Counted from the stretch's first letter, positions 1 to 8,796 are shown. The stretch: DNA of 64,000 bases from Methylocystis sp. MJC1 (GCF_026427715.1 NZ_CP107559.1:1-64000), one strand, 5' to 3'. The notes: generated from the letters alone by a model not told the origin. Made by a program: numbers and translations.

Positions 1-1
1 A

Positions 2-268
2 GAGTTTGTGGCCATTGGAAGAACGATATACGAACGAGGGGTCGCGAATACCAATATCGCTTCTTGCCTCGTCTGCCATGGTCCCAACGCCGAAGGGTTT
101 GAGGGTATCCCACGTTTGGGAGGGCTATCTTATTACTATCTCAAGAGGAGACTTGAAGAATGGGTTCGCGGATTTGACGCAGCTGCAGGACCCATGCCAC
201 ACGTTGCAAACAGTTTGTCGCTGCGCGAGATCGAGATGCTCGCCTCTTACCTGAGTTTTATTAAATGA
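2..268 (+). CDS. cytochrome c (class I), C-terminal part
   Basis: The reading frame is open from the window edge, so the 5' end and signal peptide lie outside. The visible ~88 residues contain one haem-binding CxxCH (SCLVCH, near residue 26) followed by a Gly/Pro-rich stretch and a PMPH segment whose Met is a plausible sixth ligand. The C-terminal REIEMLASYL helix is typical of small c-type cytochromes of the c553/c4 type that accept electrons in the periplasm. A GTG at position 8 is an in-frame codon and probably not the start. The redox partner cannot be judged because the upstream neighbours are missing. Confidence 0.8.
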   Translation, partial: EFVAIGRTIYERGVANTNIASCLVCHGPNAEGFEGIPRLGGLSYYYLKRRLEEWVRGFDAAAGPMPHVANSLSLREIEMLASYLSFIK

Positions 269-455
269 ATCTTAGATGATTTACTGCGACTCAAATCTAA
301 GAGCACGTGGCCAAGGCAGCGGCAACTGCAATGCGGACGTTCGCCGACGAGCAGTGGCGCCGTAAATTGGTTCGACAGAATAACCCAACTCACATCGACT
401 GCGTCAAAGGCATAGCGTCGATCGGCGTTGTGGCCCAATGTCGTTTCGACAGCTA
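269..455. other. intergenic, nothing recognised
   Basis: This stretch lies between the cytochrome stop and the TA target of the IS630 element. No coding signature or clear hairpin is seen. Confidence 0.5.
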
Positions 456-1506
456 GAGCGGGTTCGTCATTTTCCGATTCAAGACAGGATTCCCGAATCG
501 GCGAGAGCCTGATTCCTTGCGTCATGTGCATGACGGAGGAGAAAGATGGCTCGGGCCTACAGCCAGGATTTGCGTGACCGGGTGATCGACGCCGCGTTGA
601 AGGGGCCTTTCGGCGCGTCAGGCGGCGGCGCGTTTCGGGGGCGGTGATGCGACCGCGATCGTCTGGGTTCGCCGCGCGCGTCAGACCGGCGAGCGCGGCG
701 CGCGCAAACAGGGACAGCCGAAACGCTGCAAGCTCGACCCGCATCGCGAGTTCCTGTTGGCGCTGATCGAGGCGACGCCGGATCTGACCATCAGCGAGCT
801 GTTGGAACGCGTCCTCGCCGAACGCGGGATAAAGGCCAGCCGAGCGACGCTGTGGGGCTTTCTCGACCGCTGCGGTCTGACCTACAAAAAAAGACCGCCC
901 ATGCGAGCGAGCAGGACCGGGAGGACGTGAAAGAGCGGCGCGAAGCCTGGTTCGACAGCCAGCTTGATCTCGATCCCGAAAAGCTTGTCTTCATCGACGA
1001 GACCTGGACCACGACCAATATGGCGCGCAAGAACGGGCGCGCGCCGAAAGGGGAGCGGCTGCGCGCCGGCGTTCCGCATGGGCACTGGAAGACGACGACA
1101 TTCGTCGCCGGCCTGCGCCTGACCGGGATGACGGCGCCGATGGTTCTCGACGGCCCGATCAACGGTCAATGGTTCCAGGCCTATGTCGATCAGGTCCTTG
1201 TTCCGACGCTGTCGCCGGGCGACATTGTCGTGATGGACAATCTCGGGAGCCACAAGGGCGCGGGCGTGAACAAGGCCATCGAAGCGGTCGGCGCGACGCT
1301 GCTCTATCTTCCGCCCTACAGTCCCGACTTCAATCCGATCGAGAAGGCCTTCTCCAAGCTCAAAGCTCTGCTCCGCAAAGCCGCAGAGCGGAACGTCGAC
1401 GCCCTATGGAACAGGATCGGCGCATTGCTGAAGGAGTTCTCCCCCACGGAATGCGCAAATTTCTTCGCCGCCTCAGGATATGAGCTGGTTTAAGACGAAT
1501 CCGCTC
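456..1506 (+). mobile_element. IS630-family insertion sequence
   Basis: The ends form an inverted repeat with one mismatch: GAGCGGGTTCGTC at 456 and GACGAATCCGCTC at 1494-1506. Both are flanked by TA (454-455 and 1507-1508), the TA target duplication typical of the family. The element is ~1.05 kb and holds one transposase split over two frames. It sits between the cytochrome gene and the membrane gene at 1581. Confidence 0.85.
546..1493 (+). pseudogene. IS630 transposase (orfA/orfB arrangement, orfA damaged)
   Basis: orfA starts at ATG 546 (MARAYSQDLRDRVIDAAL, a helix-turn-helix N-terminus). Near 598-602 a 1-nt change shifts it into an early stop at 645-647; the family sequence (ARQAAARFG) resumes in the next frame. 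orfB (852-1493) carries the DDE catalytic part: [15 protein letters not shown] and [15 protein letters not shown]. The two are joined at a run of seven A (886-892), the usual site of programmed frameshifting in IS630 elements. The run looks functional; the upstream shift looks like true decay or a sequencing error. Confidence 0.75.
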
Positions 1507-1580
1507 TAACACCGATTGACCTATCAGCGAGGCTCGGCCAGGAGTCTCGTAAACAACAACGCTTCAAGGATTGAGACAAA

Positions 1581-2117
1581 ATGATGGAAACTTTATCGCG
1601 CGCGACCTTCGCGGTCGCAAGCGTCACCTTGATGCTTCTAGCGTTGGCGCTTGTCGGATTCGGAGCGTTCGAGCTGGTCTCCGCGCTAAGCCAAAACTGG
1701 CATGAGGGCGGCGACGCGCTTCTTACCGCGATTGGCTACGTCGTTATCGCTCTGGCTGTCTTCGACGTGGCCAAATACTTCGTTGAAGAAGAGGTCCTCC
1801 GAAGTCGTTCACCCGTCACCACATCCGACGTGCGGCGCAGTCTTACTAAATTCATTTCGACTATCGCGATCGCGGTATTCATCGAAGGATTGGTCATTGT
1901 GTTTCAAGTCAGCAAACACGACGTGGAAAAAATGCCCTACCCGACCGCTCTTCTCGCGACCGCAATTCTCATCGTTCTCGGGCTGGGAGCCTACCAACGA
2001 CTGAACGTCGAAGTTGAGCGTCAGCTTGGCTGTAAAGACAACGCCGAACAATTGACGGCCAACCTTGACGAAGCGGCTGACAATAGCGCTATGGCGGGCG
2101 ACACGACGGCAAAATGA
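1581..2117 (+). CDS. four-helix integral membrane protein, PsiE-like
   Basis: 178 aa. Four hydrophobic segments are visible (about residues 8-33, 46-66, 90-108 and 122-140), with a charged cytoplasmic linker containing VEEEVLRSRSP between helices 2 and 3 and a hydrophilic Asp/Glu/Asn-rich tail. The layout resembles phosphate-starvation-inducible PsiE-like proteins and proteins loosely annotated 'general glycosylation pathway'. It starts at an ATG pair at 1581, 15 nt after an AAGGA-like stretch. The real function is unknown. It stands alone between mobile elements. Confidence 0.7.
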   Translation: MMETLSRATFAVASVTLMLLALALVGFGAFELVSALSQNWHEGGDALLTAIGYVVIALAVFDVAKYFVEEEVLRSRSPVTTSDVRRSLTKFISTIAIAVFIEGLVIVFQVSKHDVEKMPYPTALLATAILIVLGLGAYQRLNVEVERQLGCKDNAEQLTANLDEAADNSAMAGDTTAK

Positions 2118-2218
2118 GGCTCGACGCAACCTTGTTGCATGGAGGGTTGGGAATCAGGATCTTAAGGAATGGCGGCGCAAAAGGCTTCCGATTTTCATGT
2201 CGGGGGCGGCTCATGCCT

Positions 2219-2362
2219 TTCAAGCTTCGTTCGAAGATGCGGTGCAAGAAGCGACCGGCGAGACGGGTCGAATTGATCTATGTCGATCAGGGGTACACCG
2301 GCGCAGACGCCGCCAAAGCGGCGGGGACGCGGGGGATCGAGCTATGGGTTCTGTTGCGTTAG
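2219..2362 (+). pseudogene. IS5-family transposase remnant
   Basis: About 45 codons match the DDE region of the full IS5 transposases at 42606 and 53958 (VELIYVDQGYTG, then ADAAKAAG). The preceding AVQEATGE appears in another frame, so a frameshift precedes the fragment. It is cut off by the IS6 end at 2347. Confidence 0.65.
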
Positions 2363-2792
2363 CGGAGGCGGCGCGGTTTGGGTAAGCTGTGGGCCCGCCC
2401 AACACCGTTTAGATCGGCCCCCATGATCGACTTCAAAGGACACCGCTTTGAAAAGACCGTCATCCTGCTTTGTGTCCGTTGGTACCTCGCCTATCCCCTA
2501 AGCTACCGAGATCTGAAGGACATGATGCTCGAGCGGGGCGTTGAGGTTGACCATTCCAACATTTACCGCTGGGTCCAGAAGTTCACGCCGCAGTTAGAGG
2601 CCGCCTTCCGGAAAGGCGAGAAGCGGGCGGTCGGCAACAGTTGGCGGATGGACGAGACCTACATCAAGGTCAACGGTCAGTGGAAATACCTCTACCGAGC
2701 CGTCGACAAACACGGGCACACCATCGACTTCTTGTTGGCAGCCCATCGCGACAAAAGAGCCGCTCTGCGCTTTTTCAAGAAAGCGGTGGGGC
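2347..2792 (+). mobile_element. IS6-family element, 3' half lost (transposase from 2423)
   Basis: The left end GGTTCTGTTGCGTTAGCG and the next ~446 bp are almost identical to the complete copy at 38889-39700 (one difference noted near 2514). The transposase opens at ATG 2423 (MIDFKGHRFEKTVILLC) and keeps the first catalytic Asp (WRMDETYIKV). It stops matching at 2792, exactly where the IS21 element begins. The missing half is not found on the far side of the IS21, so this is not a simple nested insertion. Confidence 0.85.
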
Positions 2793-2947
2793 TGTCAATG
2801 GCGGGGACAAAATGTGCATGATGGCGGCGCAAAAGTGTACCGGTCTGGTTTCGAGAAAAGGGCCCTGTGGCCCTTGTAGTTTGCGTTGCCGCGCGCGTTG
2901 AGGCGCGCGGAGCGTAGCGAAGCGCGGCTCAACGCGCGCGGCGGCGT

Positions 2948-3790
2948 TCAGTTCTTCGTGTCGGCGTCTCCTTTGTCGATGGCGGGCGCGTCGGCGAGAT
3001 CGCGGCCGCGGCGCTGTGCTTTCCTTGCGGTCGCGAGGCGATAGCTCTCGCCGTTCATTTCCAGAATGTGTACGTGATGGGTGAGCCGGTCGAGCAGCGC
3101 GCCGGTGAGACGTTCCGACCCAAAGACGGACGTCCATTCATCAAAGGGCAAATTGCTGGTCACCAGCGTCGCGCCGCGTTCATAGCGCTGGCTGAAGACC
3201 TCGAAGAGCAGCTCGGAGCCGACCGCCGTGAACGGCACATAGCCCAGTTCGTCGACGATCAGCAGTTTGACGGTGTTGAGATGCTTTTGCAGCGCGCGCA
3301 GGCGGCGCTCGTCGCGCGCCTCCATCAGTTCGTGCACAAGAGCCGCGGCGGTTGTGAACGCGACGCTGAACCCTTTCTGGCAAGCGGCGAGCCCCAGGGC
3401 GAGCGCGACGTGAGTCTTCCCGGTCCCGGATGGACCGAGAGCGATGCAGTTCTGCCGCTTCTCGATCCATTCGCACCGCGCCAGCTCCAGCACCAGCGGC
3501 TTGTTGAGTGAAGGCTGGGCGGTAAAGTCGAAAGTGTCGAGGCTCTTGACCTGCGTAAAACGCGCCAGCCGGATGCGGCGCTCGACATTGCGCCGCTCGC
3601 GATCAATGCGCTCCAGTTCGCACAGGCGCAGCAGATAGCGGGGGTAATTGGCGCGGTCCTGCGCCGACTCCAGCGCGACTTTCTCATATTCGCGCGCGAA
3701 GGTGGGAAGCTTCAGCGCCTTGAGGTGATTGCCCAGTAGCACCTGCGGCGCGACGATCGTTTGCGAGCCCGGCTCATGCGAGGTGGTCAT
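2948..3790 (-). CDS. istB: IstB, IS21 transposition helper ATPase
   Basis: 280 aa, usual length for IstB. It belongs to the AAA+ DnaC-like group. Walker A is GPSGTGKTH (about residues 119-127), Walker B is LLIVDELGYV, and the sensor region is ATLVTSNLPF. It works with IstA to choose the target and stimulate strand transfer. The ATG overlaps the istA stop by 4 nt (ATGA), the normal translationally coupled arrangement. It appears intact. Confidence 0.9.
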   Translation of the reverse strand: MTTSHEPGSQTIVAPQVLLGNHLKALKLPTFAREYEKVALESAQDRANYPRYLLRLCELERIDRERRNVERRIRLARFTQVKSLDTFDFTAQPSLNKPLVLELARCEWIEKRQNCIALGPSGTGKTHVALALGLAACQKGFSVAFTTAAALVHELMEARDERRLRALQKHLNTVKLLIVDELGYVPFTAVGSELLFEVFSQRYERGATLVTSNLPFDEWTSVFGSERLTGALLDRLTHHVHILEMNGESYRLATARKAQRRGRDLADAPAIDKGDADTKN

Positions 3791-5325
3791 GCCGGACCTC
3801 CCGCGGTCGTCTCCATGACGCCCACAATGACGCTCGCGCCGGCGACGAGCCCGAGATAGGCGCGCGGATCCGTCGCGCCGACCGTGGCCGCCGGCAGGTA
3901 GGGGTAGAATGTCAGATCGAGCCGCGCGGGCCGGTTCTCCAGCTTGGCCAGCAGCAGCATCTTCACCGCGTCGAAGCTGATCGCGCCAAGACGCAGCGCC
4001 TCCGCAACCGCCTGTTCGACTTGATGCTGGTGAAAATCCTCCATCAGCCGCAGCACCTGGATGAACTCGCGACGCCCGCTATTCCCCATGCGCGCCTCCA
4101 TCAGCCGCCGCAAGCGATGCACACAGTCGGCCAGACGCCAGTCGTCGAGCGGCGCGGCCTGATCGAGCGCGCGGCTCTTGTGTTCGAGCAAGGCGAGATA
4201 ATGCAGCGGGTTGTAGATGAACTCGGCCTTGTCGTAGCTGCGCGCATGCACGGCGATCGTCTCCCCGCCGCAGACAATCTCAACCCGATCGACATAGCCC
4301 TTCGCCAGCACCTCCCGATGGCCGTAACGCGTCGGGACCGAGTAATCATTGTTGCGGTAGCGCACCAGCGCCATCGACGACACGCGCGTCGCGACTTTGT
4401 GGCAGGCGTCATAGGGCGCCGGCGGCGCCGGCAGGAATGCCGCCATATCCGCCTGCATGCGTTCGCCGATCGGCGTCGAATGACCACGCAGGATCGCCTG
4501 CCGGCGTTTCGTGCAGGCGTCCAGGAACCTCGCGTTCAGCGCCTCGAAACTCTCCGCCACGGGCAGCGGCGTCATGAAGTTGCGCCGGACATAGCCGACA
4601 AGCCCCTCGACCTTGCCCTTGTCGTTCCCCTTACCAGGCCGGCCAAAGCGATCGGCAAAAAGATAGTGGCTCTGGAGTTCCGCAAACATTTGCGAACGCA
4701 GACGCTCTCCACCCTTCACGATCCTCGCGACCGCGAGACGCGTATTGTCATACAGAATGGACTGCGGGACGCCGCCGAAAAAGGCGACCGCCGCGACATG
4801 GCCGTCGCAGAAGGCTTCCGCCGTCTCTGCCGGATAGGCCTTGACGAAGCAGCCGTCCGAATGCGGCAGGTCCACGCAGAAATAATGAAAGCGGACCTTC
4901 CTGCCGGCGATGTAACCGTCCGCCTCGCCAAAATCCGCCTGCGCATGCCCCGGGCGATGGCTGAGCGGAATAAACATCTCGCGCGACCGCAACTGCGCCT
5001 GCGCGACATATTCCCGGACGATCGTGTAGCCGCCAGAAAACCCTTCTTCGTCCCGTAGCCGTTCGAATATCCGCTGCGCCGTGTGCCGCTGCTTGGCGTG
5101 AACAAGCCGGTCACCCGCCAGGACCTTGTCGATCCAGGCCATATAAGGCCCCAGCTTCTTCGAAATCGGTCGCTCCCGGCGCCGATATCCCGGCGGAACC
5201 GAATATTGGAGCATCTTCGTGATCGTATTGCGGTGCACGCCAAAGCGCCTCGCCGCTTCCCGGCGGCTCAGCCCTTCCGCCATCACCGCGCGTCTCACCC
5301 GGGCATAGAGTTCCACTGTGAACAT
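3787..5325 (-). CDS. istA: IstA, IS21 transposase
   Basis: 512 aa. An N-terminal HTH (LSRREAARRFGVHRNTITK, about residues 18-37) is followed by an rve integrase core. The catalytic acids are visible in HAQADFGEAD, ILYDNTR and DKGKVEGLVGY. A Mu-type C-terminal barrel (YSVPTRYGHREV) follows. It is intact, so with IstB this element could still be active. Confidence 0.9.
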   Translation of the reverse strand: MFTVELYARVRRAVMAEGLSRREAARRFGVHRNTITKMLQYSVPPGYRRRERPISKKLGPYMAWIDKVLAGDRLVHAKQRHTAQRIFERLRDEEGFSGGYTIVREYVAQAQLRSREMFIPLSHRPGHAQADFGEADGYIAGRKVRFHYFCVDLPHSDGCFVKAYPAETAEAFCDGHVAAVAFFGGVPQSILYDNTRLAVARIVKGGERLRSQMFAELQSHYLFADRFGRPGKGNDKGKVEGLVGYVRRNFMTPLPVAESFEALNARFLDACTKRRQAILRGHSTPIGERMQADMAAFLPAPPAPYDACHKVATRVSSMALVRYRNNDYSVPTRYGHREVLAKGYVDRVEIVCGGETIAVHARSYDKAEFIYNPLHYLALLEHKSRALDQAAPLDDWRLADCVHRLRRLMEARMGNSGRREFIQVLRLMEDFHQHQVEQAVAEALRLGAISFDAVKMLLLAKLENRPARLDLTFYPYLPAATVGATDPRAYLGLVAGASVIVGVMETTAGGPA

Positions 5326-5578
5326 CCTTTCGGCCTCTCCATGCCAGTCGATGACATCAAGTTCGGCCTATCAGGACCGGTACAATTTTGCGCCGCCGTC
5401 ACAGCTGCCCGCAAAGCCGGTTCAGTGGTACACTTTGCCGCCGCTGTTCATAGCAAGTCGACCTGAAGCGGCCGGCTTGCGCAATTGGACAGAGCCGGCC
5501 TCGCAAATTCGAACAGTAGCTTAGGTGGATTTTCTGCCTGACAGCGGCGAGGATCTCGCTGCGAATCAGGATCATTCG

Positions 5579-6236
5579 ATGACGAAGAAGTGCCGCCGGA
5601 CGCATTCTCCGGCGTTTAAGGCAAAAGTGGCTTTGGCCGCGATCAAAGGCGAGAAGACGCTGGGGGAACTGGCGCAGCAATTCGACGTTCATCCGAATCA
5701 CGACGTGGAAAGGCCAGCTTCTGGAAGGCGCGGCGGGTGTTTTCGGTCAGGAGAAGCCGGAAGCGAAGGAGGCGGCCGTCGATTTGAAGGCGCTGCACGC
5801 CAAGATCGGCGAACTGACCCTGACCAACGATTTTTTGTCCGGCACGGTCAGCAAGGCCGGCCTGCTGAGCGCAAAGCGATGATCGATGGCAATCACGAGC
5901 TTCCGATCGCCCGCCAGGCAAAGCGCTCGGCGTCGCCCGCAGCTCAGCCTACTACAAGCCACGACCGGTTTCCGTCGAGGATTTGAAGCTGATGCGGCGC
6001 ATAAACGAGCTGCATCTCGAATTTCCTTTCGCCAGGGCCCGGATGTTACGCGATTTACTGAACCGCGAGGGCGTCGTCGTGGGCCGTCGGCATGTGGCGA
6101 CGCTGATGAAGCGCATGGGGATCGAGGCGATCTATCGGTGGCCGAACACGAGCAAGCCAGCGCCAAAGATCGAGGGGCCAATCAGGTCTGGGCGACGGAC
6201 ATAAGCTACATTCCGATGCGGCCCGGCTTCGTCTAA
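5579..6236 (+). pseudogene. IS3-family transposase remnants (orfA and N-terminal orfB)
   Basis: orfA opens at ATG 5579 (MTKKCRRTHSPAFKAKVALA, HTH LGELAQQFDVHP) and then shifts frame near 5700; EAAVDLKALHAKIGELT continues in another frame. orfB pieces follow (ARSSAYYKPRP, INELHLEFPFARARML, VGRRHVATLMKRMGIEA). A further frame change gives ANQVWATDISYIPM, the first catalytic Asp region. The element then ends abruptly at ~6236. The 3' half and right end are missing. Confidence 0.75.
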
Positions 6237-6237
6237 G

Positions 6238-6423
6238 GACACGCGTCGCATCCTGTGGTCTGACGATAAATTGTGGCTGTGGGATGCAGCGACGGGCCGG
6301 CAGATCGGCCCCGGCGATGAGGCACGAAGCCCCTTTCTGGGCGCGGCGTTCGACAAGGACGAACGCCCTATGTCGTTGAGGAGCGCAAAAAATGGTGCAC
6401 TCCCGAACATGTGCAAAAGTTAA
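6238..6423 (+). pseudogene. WD40-repeat protein remnant
   Basis: One open frame of 61 codons reads RRILWSDDKLWLWDAATGRQ and then FLGAAFDKDERP. This matches the repeat unit of large bacterial WD40 proteins (RILTWS-DD-LWDAATG). It directly follows the broken IS3 and has no start of its own. The match is by motif only. Confidence 0.45.
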
Positions 6424-6504
6424 GAATTCCGGTGAAAAAGTCTCGGGCGGCGGGTCAAGGACGTCGCGTCGAGCAGGAGATGTCCGCCTGGGTCCGCGCT
6501 CTCG

Positions 6505-6615
6505 GATGTGCCGCCCCCCATTCATGCGCGTGCGGCGCAGAATGTGCGCGTCGATCTTACGACGGTCGAACTGAAGGGCCGTCTTGACGACAAGTCGAAT
6601 GAACTTGAGATATAG
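6505..6615 (+). pseudogene. possible NirK (copper nitrite reductase) N-terminal fragment
   Basis: The frame reads DVPPPIHARAAQNVRVDL, TTVELKGRLDD and then a stop. The pattern 'PPxVHAR...V.V.LETVEL.GRLDDG' is typical of the first cupredoxin strand of NirK/AniA proteins. Only ~36 residues remain and no copper ligands are included, so the assignment is weak. Confidence 0.3.
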
Positions 6616-6878
6616 ATCATGCGCGCGAAAAAAACCAATTTCCGCCGATGATCTTCGCGAACTTGTGAACCGGCGGTTGTCGAGGCCGGCGTGTCACGCA
6701 ATGTGGCGTCGACACCGAACGCCGCTGTCGATGCATTCGGACTGCCGCACGTCGGACGTCGCCTTGCTCGAAATAGAATAGCGTCTGGTCGAAACCTGCG
6801 GGGGTCACTTCGTTAACGCCACGTCAAAACATGCCATGGCAGAAGGTCCCCGCTAGATTCATGGTCGACCTGGCACGG

Positions 6879-6910
6879 ACGGCCCGCCGTGTAGCGTATT
6901 GGCGGGCCGT
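6879..6910 (+). terminator. terminator-like hairpin
   Basis: A perfect 10-bp stem ACGGCCCGCC / GGCGGGCCGT has a 12-nt loop and is followed by TTCCTT. No intact gene lies just upstream, so it may belong to a lost gene. Confidence 0.45.
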
Positions 6911-7231
6911 TTCCTTACGCCTATGGGATGCCAATCCTCAAGAGCGCGAGTTCAAGATTGGGACGCCCGAAACGCATCCTAGGATGTATGGCCGTGCGGA
7001 CTTACGCGCGCGAGTCTTGGTTTTTCTGGAGGACTCGAGAGTTCACCTTCGCAACCACGCGACGGTGGCCCGCGCGCCGCGCACGACCGCTTGATTTGGT
7101 CAAGGTCTGAAAGTCTAAGATCGAAACCCAGTCCTAGCTCTGAGCGCATTGCTGACGAAGATCAGGCGCTTCCAGACCTTTGCCCCTTCGCCGCGCGCTT
7201 GGCTGCTTGTCTATCATAGGCGCACTCAACG

Positions 7232-7260
7232 AAGAGCCCGGATACATGATCCGGGCTCTT
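7232..7260 (-). terminator. strong hairpin, terminator of the 63-aa gene
   Basis: A perfect 12-bp stem AAGAGCCCGGAT / ATCCGGGCTCTT with loop ACATG lies 26 nt beyond the stop of the minus-strand gene at 7286. It could act in both directions. Confidence 0.65.
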
Positions 7261-7285
7261 TAACGGTCTCAAGCTAGGAAGGTCT

Positions 7286-7477
7286 TTACGCCAGCCGCTC
7301 GACCAGCACCGCTTTGGCGCTCTGCCGGACCCGAAACTTCATACCGTGGCGCTGGCCGAACATTTGAGCGGCACTGCGGATGCGCGCCAGCGGAACATTG
7401 TAGTAGCGCCACGCGTCGCCCAGATTGAACTCGCCGAAACCATACTTGAGACGCTTATCGGTGCTCTTCTCGCTCAT
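7286..7477 (-). CDS. small conserved-looking protein, 63 aa, unknown
   Basis: The chosen ATG at 7477 gives MSEKSTDKRLKYGFGEFNLG and then DAWRYYNVPLARIRSAAQMF. The protein is basic and soluble, and ends in RVRQSAKAVLVERLA. The phrase 'AQMFGQRHGMKFRVR' has the feel of a short nucleic-acid-binding protein found in Hyphomicrobiales, but no family is claimed. It has its own strong terminator. A longer frame reaches upstream without a ribosome site. Confidence 0.6.
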   Translation of the reverse strand: MSEKSTDKRLKYGFGEFNLGDAWRYYNVPLARIRSAAQMFGQRHGMKFRVRQSAKAVLVERLA

Positions 7478-7865
7478 AGTGAATTGTGCGCCTTTCCTGT
7501 TTGAGATTACGGAAGTTATATCTGAGTTGCATTCAACATACGCAAGCGTGGCTGTTTGGCGGCAACTTACAACGCCCGCCTCGTTCTTGGAATTCGCACT
7601 GCGCACGACATGGCAAGGACGATCCGCCTGCTGCTCTGCACCGAGAGCGGCCCCCCCAATTTACCCGCTCGGCAGTGTTGGCTTTTCATGGGTGGCCATC
7701 ATCGTCCATGTCGAAGTCAGGGCCAATACGCTGGCCGCCAAGAAAGGCTTGCTGAGCCCTGAGCCACTCGCTCATCTTCTGCTAGGTGGCGTAAGCGATC
7801 GGCCGCGCCGTCCAACAGCCACATTGTTCTCCGTCAAGACGGGGGCCGCTTATTTAGGGTTCCGC

Positions 7866-7930
7866 GCAGGTTCATCGCGCAGAACTACGTCCCTGGCGAC
7901 CAGATATTCCTCTTCGGGTTCTCGCGGGTG
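7866..7930 (+). pseudogene. DUF2235-like hydrolase scrap
   Basis: The frame reads FIAQNYVPGDQIFLFGFSR. It resembles the nucleophile-elbow signature of DUF2235 (Tle1-like) alpha/beta hydrolases (NY.PGD.I.LFGFSRG). Only ~20 codons match, and flanking frames are scrambled. Confidence 0.3.
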
Positions 7931-7968
7931 GAGACGACCCTCGTAGGCTTCGCCAATTCTTTTGCACT

Positions 7969-7992
7969 AAGCGCTCCCTCCGGGGAGCGCTT
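7969..7992. terminator. perfect hairpin with TCCG tetraloop
   Basis: A 10-bp stem AAGCGCTCCC / GGGAGCGCTT closes a TCCG loop. There is no adjacent intact gene and no T-run; A and T at the stem ends would suit bidirectional use. Confidence 0.35.
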
Positions 7993-8252
7993 CCACCTTC
8001 TCCGCCAACGTTTCAAGGACGGAACAAGCGCTAAAACAGGAAGTTCGACTGGAGGGAGCCTGCGCCGCTGTCCGCCCCGGCGAGCGTTGTTCCAAAGGTG
8101 CCGCAACATCCGGGCGGGAGGTCGCTCGTTGGGGATAATCGCGCTGCTTGGCAAGCGATCTTCAAAGTCCAGAACATGCGTTCGGGCGTTCGCTTCGGAG
8201 GGGGCCAAAGAGCCCCAAACCCCTAGCGTAGCCATTTAAAAAACGGGAGGGC

Positions 8253-8476
8253 ATGATGCCCCGTAGTCCTGACACCGAACACGAAAAGGGAAAGGAGAAG
8301 CCCAAGGGCGCGATGACGGTTCAGGAAGCCGGCAAGGTGGGTGGCGAGATTCGCAAGGAGCGACTGGCCACGAGGGCGGCCAACGCGTGAAGCAGCTTGT
8401 CGAGGAAGGCAAGCGCGCCGCGGAAAAAGAGAGACCGGCCAAGGACAAGAGTGGCGGACCCAAGCCGCGCCACTGA
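8253..8476 (+). pseudogene. KGG/YciG-like stress-induced protein, frameshifted
   Basis: It has a good ribosome site (GGGAGG) and ATG at 8253. The first frame reads KEKPKGAMTVQEAGKVGGE, the start of the KGG repeat family (YciG/Em-like general stress proteins). Around 8365-8370 the frame is lost. The next frame continues GGQRVKQLVEEGKRAAEKER and ends normally at 8476. Correcting a single shift would give a hydrophilic ~74-aa protein, the usual size. It may be a real pseudogene or a sequencing error. Confidence 0.65.
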
Positions 8477-8771
8477 CGGCCCCCCATGGTTGCGAGAGCA
8501 GACGGCTCTGGCATCTGGCTGCATACCGGTCCCTTTCTCCGCCAGCCGATCGTTCGCCCTCATGGGAGGGCAGCACGGCGGTGGCAGCCAGAGCAGACAC
8601 ACTGTGCGCCACATGGGACAAGCCGACGGACTGCTTACGAGCGATTTGCCGATAGGTTTCCCGTAATCCCCGATCGCTGAATGATCCTTATCTCACGCGT
8701 GATCTGAGAGGCCCGGCATAAAATTCCGGGGCTCAAGATCCGTGGCGAGGTGGTTTAGCAGCATCGACCTA
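8477..8771. other. intergenic, nothing recognised
   Basis: No coding signature is seen between the KGG remnant and the EcfG-type promoter. Confidence 0.45.
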
Positions 8772-8796
8772 GGAACGATGCGCTGGCCCGCGCGTT
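8772..8796 (+). promoter_or_regulatory. EcfG-type general stress promoter
   Basis: GGAAC at 8772-8776 and CGTT at 8793-8796 are separated by exactly 16 nt. This is the consensus for the alphaproteobacterial general stress sigma factor EcfG. It lies 112 nt before the PRC-barrel start at 8909, on the same strand. Confidence 0.65.

Larger units (their letters stand above)
2793..5450 (-). mobile_element. IS21-family insertion sequence
   Basis: The ends read TGTCAATGGCGG... at 2793 and ...CCGCTGTTCA at 5441-5450, i.e. TG/CA termini. Internal multiple terminal repeats are also present: TGGCGGCGCAAAAGTGTACC at ~2823 mirrors GGTACAATTTTGCGCCGCCG at ~5378. istA and istB fill the element. No target duplication is seen: 2785-2792 and 5451-5458 differ, so a rearrangement has happened at one flank. 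Confidence 0.85.
6616..7285. other. no gene recognised; contains two terminator-like hairpins
   Basis: No open frame here has a recognisable product. The hairpins at 6879-6910 and 7232-7260 are listed separately. Confidence 0.5.
7478..8252. other. no intact gene; scraps and one hairpin
   Basis: Apart from a DUF2235-like scrap (~7866-7930) and the hairpin at 7969-7992, nothing is recognised. Open frames here lack convincing starts or motifs. Confidence 0.45.

Noticed and set aside
2114..2385. Overlapping frames just after the membrane protein gene
   Set aside because: They only read through IS5 and IS6 scraps in mixed frames.
4021..5058. 345-codon plus-strand frame
   Set aside because: It is antisense to istA and has no recognisable domain.
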